This document shows, in pieces, positions 5,990 to 11,049 of a DNA stretch of 11,049 bases; the stretch's first letter is position 1; each line of letters opens with the position of its first letter. The notes under the pieces are model-generated. The model saw only the letters and a list, made by a program, of their open reading frames with translations, did not search any database and was not told the DNA's origin. The translations under genes were made by a program, and so were the position numbers. The DNA lies in the NCBI GenBank assembly GCA_019348265.1, contig JAHWJV010000068.1, forward strand, positions 1-11,049, read 5' to 3'. The stretch comes from Gemmatimonadota bacterium (lineage in GTDB: Bacteria > Gemmatimonadota > Gemmatimonadetes > Longimicrobiales > Longimicrobiaceae).

Positions 5990-7291
5990 ATGAGACGACG
6001 GCGATCGGCCCCCCGCGCCCGTAAAACGACCCGCCGGTGGCACATCCCGCCGCCACTGATTCATGGACCGGAGCCGCTCGAGGCGGGCAGCGTGCTGGAG
6101 GAGATCCAAACGGAGCTGGGCGCTCTGCTCTGGCACTGCCTCCGCGACGTGATGCTCTGGGCTGATGCGCTTCCCCAGGATCGGGAAGGCCTCTTCGCTC
6201 CGGAGGCGTCGGCTCGGCGCCAGGCGGCGCTCGCGCGCCTCGCCTCACCGGAGATTCAGCCCGCGCTGCAGGCCCTTGGCTCTCTGGTCGCGAATCCCGC
6301 GAACGCCACGCCGGCGAGCGTCGGACGCGCCTGCGGAGAGATCGCTGCATGGGCGGAGGCGCAGGAGGCGCTTCGCACCGCGGTGGCCTTCGCCCAGGAT
6401 GCGGCGCTCGCGGAGCCTTCGGACCCGGACGCAGCGTTCACCGTCGCCCGGCTCGCGGTTCGCGTCGCGGACCACGCTCGAGCCGAGGTCTGGTTCCGCC
6501 GCGCGATCGGCCTCGCTCGCCAGGCCCACGATTGGCGCCGCTACTCCCGCGCTTTCAGCGGACTCGGGAATCTGTACATGATGCGCGGGAACCTTCCCGC
6601 CGCCCACCGGTTCCACCTCCGCGCGCTCCGCGGCGCGCGACGCGGCGGGGTCCGCGCAGAGCAGGCTGCCGCACTTCACGATCTGTTCGGCGTCGCCATC
6701 GAGACCGGCCGGATGTCCGAGGCCGAGCGTTACGCGCGGGAAGCCGCCGTCGCGTACGGCAGCAAAAACCCCCGGCTCGCCGTCCTCGGGCACGACGTCG
6801 CGTACTTCTGGATGCAGCAGGGCCATTTCGCCCGCTCGCTCGCGGTCTTCCAGGCGGTGCTACCGCTGATCGAGCAGCCGGTCGAGCGCCTCTTCGTAGA
6901 GGCGGACCTCATGCGCGCCGCCGCGGGAGCCGGTGAAACCGAGCTCGCCACCCGCGTCGCCGGCGAGGTCTGGGAAAAGGCGAGCAGACCCGAGTTCGCG
7001 GCCGGTGCGCCTCGCGCGCTTCTCGAGCTCGGTAACGGCGCCCTTCAGCTACAGGATCTGGACCTCGCCGAATCGGCGGCCGTGCGAGCTCTGGAGCTCG
7101 CGACCGACCGCAGGGAGGGCAAGACGCGCCTGGCCGCCGAGGCGCTGGTCGACGCGGTGCAGGCCGCCCGTGCAGCGACGCGCGCTGCGACTCCCAAGCC
7201 GGTACCAGACGGCGCGGGACCGGCGGACGAGCTCGCCGAAGAGCTCATTCGCAACCTGCGCGAGCTCGCCACCCGCGCCGCCGACCCGTGA
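5990..7291 (+). CDS. Tetratricopeptide-repeat protein, probable interaction scaffold
   Basis: This is a 433-residue soluble protein with no signal peptide or membrane segment. The N-terminus is strongly basic (residues 1-17), followed by a Trp-containing segment (RRWHIPPPLI) and a helical region to about 145. I do not recognise that region as a named domain. From about 146 to 371 there are roughly six degenerate TPR-like helix pairs, clearest at 146-179 (RAEVWFRRAIGLA), 184-217 (LGNLYMMRGNLPAAHRFHLRAL), 224-257 (ETGRMSEAERYAREA) and 264-297. TPR proteins bind partner proteins or peptides. The Ala/Arg-rich tail (about 390-433) is probably partly disordered. It lies 131 bp after the flavoprotein gene and 255 bp before a histidine kinase that lacks its own sensor, so a sensory or adaptor role for that kinase is plausible but unproven. 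The ATG has only a weak purine tract upstream (TAGAG). Confidence 0.75.
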   Translation: MRRRRSAPRARKTTRRWHIPPPLIHGPEPLEAGSVLEEIQTELGALLWHCLRDVMLWADALPQDREGLFAPEASARRQAALARLASPEIQPALQALGSLVANPANATPASVGRACGEIAAWAEAQEALRTAVAFAQDAALAEPSDPDAAFTVARLAVRVADHARAEVWFRRAIGLARQAHDWRRYSRAFSGLGNLYMMRGNLPAAHRFHLRALRGARRGGVRAEQAAALHDLFGVAIETGRMSEAERYAREAAVAYGSKNPRLAVLGHDVAYFWMQQGHFARSLAVFQAVLPLIEQPVERLFVEADLMRAAAGAGETELATRVAGEVWEKASRPEFAAGAPRALLELGNGALQLQDLDLAESAAVRALELATDRREGKTRLAAEALVDAVQAARAATRAATPKPVPDGAGPADELAEELIRNLRELATRAADP

Positions 7292-7339
7292 ACCGGGTGC
7301 CCGTTCCGGAGCCGATCACCGGCTGATCCGCTGCGTCGG

Positions 7340-7351
7340 TCCGGTACCGGA
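7340..7351. promoter_or_regulatory. Perfect 12-bp palindrome upstream of the kinase gene
   Basis: TCCGGTACCGGA reads the same on both strands and lies in the 255-bp gap between the TPR gene and the histidine kinase. A dimeric regulator site is possible, but a 12-bp palindrome in such GC-rich DNA can arise by chance. No convincing promoter or terminator was found in the rest of this gap. Confidence 0.2.
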
Positions 7352-7546
7352 TGACGGCCCCGCAACGCTCGCGAGGCCATTCGGATCGGGCGGCCGAGTT
7401 TCTCTGACTCAATGGGACTCCGTTCAGCGCTGGATTGCAACGACTTCGTCGGGTGATACGAAGGTAGCGGATCGCCCGCTCCGGCGGACACGCCCTGCGG
7501 CGCGCGCCGCACACATTTCACGCCTTTCTCTGCACTCGCGCCGATT

Positions 7547-8689
7547 GTGCCACTGATGAGCGAGGATCCGGCACTGCATCCGACTCCGCCCAGCCCGCTT
7601 GCCGACTTCGGCAAGGTGGCGGGGGAGCTCGTGCACGACCTCGCGAACGACATGCAGGTCCTGCAGGGGTGGGCGGCGCTGGCGCGGGGCGAGGTCGACC
7701 GGGGCGTGCTACCGACCGAGGAGGTGCAGCGGGTGAGCCGGATGGCCGAGGCGCTCGGGCGGATGCTGCAGGACGTTCTCGCCACGGTGGCGGGCCAGAC
7801 GGTGTCTCCGGAACTTGCGTTCGACCCGGGGGCGGTGACCGAGACCGCCGTGAACGATCGCCTGACGGAGCTGGGGCTGGGAGACATCCGCCTGCGGACG
7901 CGCATGCCGGCCGGGGTGCAGGTGAGCGGGCGCGCGTCGTTCTGGTCTCGCACGGTCGTCAACCTGCTGCGCAACGCGGCGCGGCACGCGCGCTCCCGGG
8001 TCGTCGTGTCGCTCGAGCTGGAGTGCGCCGCGGACGGGCGCGAGCTCGTGATGCTCCGCGTGGAGGACGACGGGCCGGGGATTCCAGTGAATCTCCGCGA
8101 CAGCGTCTTCCAGCCGCTCTGGCGCGGCGATCACGGTGGGGCGGGGCTCGGTCTCAGCTCGGTCACCTGGTCAGTTGACCAGCTGAACGGCGAGGTCCGC
8201 TACGCCGGGGACTCGGAGCTCGGGGGCGCGGCCTTCGAGGTGCGCGTTCCGACGGCGAAGGCGCTGATGACTCGCGAGGCGCCCGAGGCGGACGCCAGGG
8301 CCCTGGCGGGGCTCAGACTGCTGCTCGTGGACGATGACCCGGCGGTTCGTAGCGCGCTCTCTCGCCTGCTGCGGCGCGCGGGCGCCGAGGTTCGCGAGCT
8401 GGATCCGCTTTCCCGCCCGGAGGAGCACATCGTCGAGGAAATGGTGAGCTCGCTGCCAGACGGGATCCTGCTGGATCTACATCTGCGCGACCGAGGCGGA
8501 GTGGGGCTCTGGAGCCGTCTCAGGGAGCACGTGCCGCAGCTTGCGGATCGAGTACTGTTCATCAGCGGTTCCGCGCCCGGCGATCCGCTGTGGGAAGAGG
8601 CCAATGGCACCGGGCGTCCCGTTCTCGCGAAGCCGTTCCAGCTTCAACAGCTGATCGCTCTGCTGGACGGGTTTCGTAGCGAGGCGTAG
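7547..8689 (+). CDS. Soluble hybrid histidine kinase with C-terminal receiver, no sensor domain
   Basis: The 380-residue protein autophosphorylates on His and probably passes phosphate to its own receiver or to the next gene's regulator. ELVHDLANDMQVLQGW places the likely phosphoacceptor at His30, resembling the HDxxN dimerisation helix of hybrid kinases. The ATPase part has an N-box NLLRNAARHA (139-148, Asn143), DDGPGIP (174-180) and GGAGLGLSS (197-205). After a short linker the receiver begins LRLLLVDDDPAVR (acidic cluster D262-D264), with phosphoacceptor Asp310 in GILLDLHL, Ser340 in FISGS and Lys362 in AKPF. There is no membrane segment and no PAS, GAF or other input domain, so its signal must come from a partner or the cytosol. 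I give the GTG at 7547; an ATG three codons later is equally possible, and neither has a Shine-Dalgarno. It is followed by a NarL-type regulator after 113 bp. Confidence 0.87.
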   Translation: MPLMSEDPALHPTPPSPLADFGKVAGELVHDLANDMQVLQGWAALARGEVDRGVLPTEEVQRVSRMAEALGRMLQDVLATVAGQTVSPELAFDPGAVTETAVNDRLTELGLGDIRLRTRMPAGVQVSGRASFWSRTVVNLLRNAARHARSRVVVSLELECAADGRELVMLRVEDDGPGIPVNLRDSVFQPLWRGDHGGAGLGLSSVTWSVDQLNGEVRYAGDSELGGAAFEVRVPTAKALMTREAPEADARALAGLRLLLVDDDPAVRSALSRLLRRAGAEVRELDPLSRPEEHIVEEMVSSLPDGILLDLHLRDRGGVGLWSRLREHVPQLADRVLFISGSAPGDPLWEEANGTGRPVLAKPFQLQQLIALLDGFRSEA

Positions 8690-8720
8690 CGACAACTGCG
8701 CTTGCCGCCGGGCTGTAACG

Positions 8721-8793
8721 AGTGCAAAGTTCAAAGTGCGAAGTCCGAAGCGCGAAGCCACGCCTCTGAATTTTGCGCTTTGAACTTTGAACT
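8721..8793. repeat. Two-armed element of 7-bp repeats (element 2)
   Basis: The left arm is a run of 7-mers: AGTGCAA (8721-8727), AGTTCAA (8728-8734), AGTGCGA (8735-8741), AGTCCGA (8742-8748) and AGCGCGA (8749-8755). After about 10 bp the right arm has inverted units: CTGAATT (8766-8772), TTGCGCT (8773-8779), TTGAACT (8780-8786) and TTGAACT (8787-8793). On the other strand the right arm reads AGTTCAA, AGTTCAA, AGCGCAA. Paired from the outside in, the first three units of each arm give a stem of about 21 bp with one mismatch and G-U pairs. The element fills most of the kinase-regulator gap and stops 9 bp before the regulator ATG, with no Shine-Dalgarno between. The architecture is the same as at 517..600 but the unit sequence differs. 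Confidence 0.75.
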
Positions 8794-8802
8794 ATCCTCT
8801 TC

Positions 8803-9501
8803 ATGCCCGGCAACGCGATCCGTATCCTGCTCGTCGACGACCACGCCGTTCTCCGGGCTGGGCTGCGCGCTCTGCTCGAGGCGGAGGACGGGCTCGAGGT
8901 GGTCGGCGAAGCGGGGACCGGTGAGGAGGGCGTGGAGATGGCCGACCGAATGCACCCCGACGTGGTGGTGATGGACCTTTCGATGCCGGGGATCGGGGGC
9001 CTGGAGGCGACTCGGCGGATCGCGGCCATGAGCGTGGCAGCGGCCGGCGCGGACGGTGTCCAGGCCGTTCGTGGCGCCACGCGGGTCCTCGTCCTCACCA
9101 TGCACGGCGAGGAGGAGCACCTCCTCCCGGTGCTCGAAGCGGGCGGTTCCGGGTACGTGAACAAACGCGGCGCCGACGAGGAGCTGATCGAGGCGATCCG
9201 CACGGTGGCGCGCGGCGACGTGTTCCTCTACCCGAACGCCGCGAAGCTCCTCCTGCAAGGGTTCCGCGGCAAGGCGGCCCGCGGGGAGGAGGATCCAATC
9301 GCGAAGCTTACGGAACGGGAGCTGGAGGTGCTGGGGTACACCGCGGAAGGGTTCAGCTCGGCGGAGATCGGCAAGAAGCTCTTCATCTCCCCGAAGACCG
9401 TGGATACGTACCGTTCCCGCATCATGGAGAAGCTGGGGCTGCACCACCGGAGCGAGCTGGTTCGCTTCGCGCTGCAACAGGGGCTGCTGAAACCAGAATG
9501 A
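8803..9501 (+). CDS. NarL/FixJ-family response regulator (receiver + LuxR-type HTH)
   Basis: This is a 232-residue two-component transcription regulator. The receiver starts IRILLVDDHAVLRAGLRALL (acidic pair D12/D13). It has phosphoacceptor Asp58 in VVVMDLSMPG, Thr99 in VLVLTMH and Lys121 in GYVNKRGADEEL. The DNA-binding domain runs from LTERELEVL (169) through SSAEIGKKLFISPKTVDTYRSRIMEKL to about 225, a standard LuxR-type helix-turn-helix. Asp58 to Thr99 is 41 residues, against roughly 28-30 in NarL-like proteins, owing to an Ala/Gly-rich insertion (about 77-92) before the fourth beta strand. It follows the hybrid kinase, its probable phosphate donor, and overlaps fabF by ATGA. No Shine-Dalgarno precedes the ATG; a TATCCT just upstream (8793-8798) could mark a near-leaderless transcript, but that is weak. 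Target genes are unknown. Confidence 0.92.
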   Translation: MPGNAIRILLVDDHAVLRAGLRALLEAEDGLEVVGEAGTGEEGVEMADRMHPDVVVMDLSMPGIGGLEATRRIAAMSVAAAGADGVQAVRGATRVLVLTMHGEEEHLLPVLEAGGSGYVNKRGADEELIEAIRTVARGDVFLYPNAAKLLLQGFRGKAARGEEDPIAKLTERELEVLGYTAEGFSSAEIGKKLFISPKTVDTYRSRIMEKLGLHHRSELVRFALQQGLLKPE

Positions 9502-10754
9502 CGCACCGAGTTGTCGTCACGGGGACCGGGATGGTCACGGCGCTGGGCAACACGGGCGCCGAGACGTGGGACGCGGCCGTCAGCGGCCGCTCCGGGACCG
9601 GCCCGCTCACCCGCTTCGACGCACGGGATCTCCCGGATTCGGTACGGGTCGCGGCGGAGGTGAAGGATTTTACCCCCGAGCCCGTGCTCGATCGTAAGGA
9701 AGCGCGGCGCGTCGACCTGTTCATCCAGTACGCGCTGGTGGCCGCCGATGAGGCGATGCGGATCGCTGGGCTGGGGGGCCTCGGACCCGTTCCCGATCCG
9801 GACGAGACCGGCGTCATCATCGGCTCGGGGATCGGTGGGATCGGCACCATCCTGGACACCGCTGTCACCGCGGCGGAACGCGGCTCAGGACGGGTATCCC
9901 CCTTCTTCATACCAGGGGTGATCACCAATCTGGCCGCTGGGCAGCTGGCGATGCGTGCCCACGCGCGCGGACCCAACTATGCCACCGTCTCCGCCTGCGC
10001 CAGCAGCAACCACGCGATCGGCGAGGCCTTCCACGCCATCCAGCGCGGCGACGCCCGGATGATGCTGGCCGGCGGGAGTGAGGCGGCGATCACCTTCCTG
10101 TCATTCGCCGGGTACCACGCCGCCCGGGCGCTCGCGACGGAATACGAAGCGCCGGAGAGAGCGTCCTGCCCGTTCGACGCGCGTCGCAATGGGTTCGTGC
10201 ACGGGGAGGGAGCGGGGATCCTGGTGCTGGAATCGCTCGAGGCGGCCCGCGCCCGCGGTGCGACGATCCTGGCCGAGATACTGGGGATCGGGATGAGCTC
10301 GGACGCGCACCACGTCACCGCGCCTTCAGAAGACGGCGCCGGCGCGGCGCTCGCCATGAGCCGTGCCCTCCGCGCCGCCGAGATCGCGCCGGACGAGGTG
10401 GACTACATCAACGCGCACGGCACTTCCACGCCACTGGGCGACGTGGCGGAAACGCGCGCGATCCACTCCGTCTTCGGAGAACACGCCCCGCGGCTGCTCG
10501 TCTCGTCCACCAAGTCGATGCTCGGTCACTCACTCGGCGCGACCGCGGCGGTAGAGGCGGGACTGACGGTGATGGCGATGCGCGACGGCATCGCCCCGCC
10601 GACCATCAACCTCCAGGTGCCGGACCCCGACTGCGACCTCGACTACGTTCCGAACGAGGCGCGCCGCACGACGATTCGCGTCGCGCTGTCGAACTCCTTC
10701 GGGTTCGGTGGCGCGAACAGCGCGATGGTAATGCGGCGCTGGGACGAGACCTGA
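9498..10754 (+). CDS. fabF: Beta-ketoacyl-ACP synthase II
   Basis: FabF condenses malonyl-ACP with an acyl-ACP, elongating fatty acids by two carbons in the cytosolic type II pathway. The 418-residue length fits the family. The Cys-His-His triad is intact: Cys167 in VSACASSNHA, His307 in NAHGTSTPLGD and His344 in KSMLGHSLGA, with conserved Lys339. These lie four residues beyond E. coli C163/H303/H340. GFGGANSAMV near the end is the usual glycine-rich loop. SACASSNHAIG instead of the commoner TACATG around the active Cys is an accepted variant in FabF-like synthases. No acpP, fabG or other fatty-acid gene is adjacent, so a specialised ketosynthase role (secondary lipid or polyketide) cannot be excluded. 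The ATG overlaps the regulator's stop by 4 bp, and a strong hairpin follows 9 bp after the stop codon. Confidence 0.93.
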   Translation: MTHRVVVTGTGMVTALGNTGAETWDAAVSGRSGTGPLTRFDARDLPDSVRVAAEVKDFTPEPVLDRKEARRVDLFIQYALVAADEAMRIAGLGGLGPVPDPDETGVIIGSGIGGIGTILDTAVTAAERGSGRVSPFFIPGVITNLAAGQLAMRAHARGPNYATVSACASSNHAIGEAFHAIQRGDARMMLAGGSEAAITFLSFAGYHAARALATEYEAPERASCPFDARRNGFVHGEGAGILVLESLEAARARGATILAEILGIGMSSDAHHVTAPSEDGAGAALAMSRALRAAEIAPDEVDYINAHGTSTPLGDVAETRAIHSVFGEHAPRLLVSSTKSMLGHSLGATAAVEAGLTVMAMRDGIAPPTINLQVPDPDCDLDYVPNEARRTTIRVALSNSFGFGGANSAMVMRRWDET

Positions 10755-10763
10755 GCAAGGACA

Positions 10764-10808
10764 GCAACGAAGAAGGGGCGAGCCAGCGGCTCGCCCCTTC
10801 TTCGTTGC
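10764..10808. terminator. Perfect 21-bp stem, probably bidirectional terminator
   Basis: Positions 10764-10784 and 10788-10808 are exact reverse complements around a 3-nt loop (AGC), with a GC-rich core (GGGGCGAGCC). It lies 9 bp after the fabF stop and 11 bp beyond the stop of the convergent small frame. There is no T-run after it on the plus strand, but the TTCTTCGTT side of the stem supplies some U residues. The position between convergent genes supports termination from both sides. Confidence 0.85.
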
Positions 10809-10819
10809 AACGGACCGGA

Positions 10820-11026
10820 TCAGCCGCCCTGCTGCTCCGCGCCCTTGCGCTGGGCGCCGCCCCGGGTGGAGCCGCTCGCCTGCCCGGCCCGCATCTCGGC
10901 CTGGGAGCGAGTAGCCGCCTCCTGACCCTCCGCGCGTGAGCGCGCCGAGCGCACGCTCTGCCCGCCCTGCCCGCCGCCGCCGCGCCCGCGCATCGCGCCG
11001 CGCCCGGGACGGTCCGGCTGGTACAC
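10820..11026 (-). CDS. Small Gly/Arg/Gln-rich hypothetical protein
   Basis: This is an open frame of 68 codons starting at GTG, with an in-frame TAA two codons upstream, so it is complete within the window. The product is hydrophilic and low-complexity (GRGGGGQGGQSVRSARSRAEGQE), with no cysteine, membrane segment or recognised domain, and is probably disordered and positively charged. Codon third positions are mostly G or C, as in neighbouring genes, and the frame ends just before the shared terminator hairpin, which supports a real gene. There is a poor Shine-Dalgarno (AAAGA immediately before GTG). Small basic Gly/Gln-rich proteins can be nucleic-acid binding or stress-related, but nothing here shows that. 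Chance open frame in GC-rich DNA remains possible. Confidence 0.42.
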   Translation of the reverse strand: MYQPDRPGRGAMRGRGGGGQGGQSVRSARSRAEGQEAATRSQAEMRAGQASGSTRGGAQRKGAEQQGG

Positions 11027-11049
11027 TCTTTAGTTTGTGCTCTCCACCG

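Noticed and set aside
7435..7462. Possible promoter TTGCAA ... TACGAA upstream of the kinase gene.
   Set aside because: The -10 match is poor and the spacer is 16 bp, with a distance of over 80 bp to the start codon; not strong enough to annotate.

Overview
The window is high-GC DNA from a diderm (outer-membrane) bacterium. An MlaE-MlaF-MlaD lipid transporter stands next to a HemQ-type coproheme decarboxylase, and the genes are compact and use GC-rich codons. This mix, plus an unusual tetratricopeptide (TPR) protein and signalling cluster, suggests Gemmatimonadota or a related soil phylum. No rRNA or other marker confirms that, so it is an inference. No tRNA, rRNA, insertion sequence, phage gene or CRISPR array was seen.

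Left block (1..4063, minus strand). Reading leftwards: hemQ, mlaE, mlaF, mlaD and then lysC (aspartate kinase, cut by the window edge). hemQ/mlaE overlap by 25 bp and mlaE/mlaF by 4 bp, and the mlaF-mlaD gap is 37 bp, so these four look like one operon. mlaE appears to start at a TTG inside the end of hemQ, behind a strong Shine-Dalgarno sequence. The 89-bp mlaD-lysC gap is almost filled by a two-armed element of 7-bp repeats.

Control region (4064..4370). Two divergent sigma70-like promoters are near mirror images. Each has TTGCAC extended by TCCCG, an 18-bp spacer and a TATTAT or TATATT -10 box. One reads left into hemQ-mlaEFD, the other right into a nitronate-monooxygenase-like flavoprotein gene (4371..5858) with a C-terminal cysteine cluster.

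Right block (5990..10754, plus strand). A TPR protein is followed by a soluble hybrid histidine kinase with no sensor domain, a NarL-type response regulator with a short receiver insertion, and fabF (beta-ketoacyl-ACP synthase II), which overlaps the regulator by 4 bp. I infer a local signalling cassette with the regulator and a fatty-acid elongation enzyme translationally coupled. A second 7-bp-periodic two-armed element sits between kinase and regulator, ending 9 bp before the regulator's start codon. A perfect 21-bp hairpin follows fabF and separates it from a small convergent Gly/Arg/Gln-rich open frame at the right edge.

The most unusual features are the two 7-bp-periodic elements. They share an architecture (AGT-led units in inverted arms around a short centre) but have different unit sequences. 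The mirrored promoters come second.
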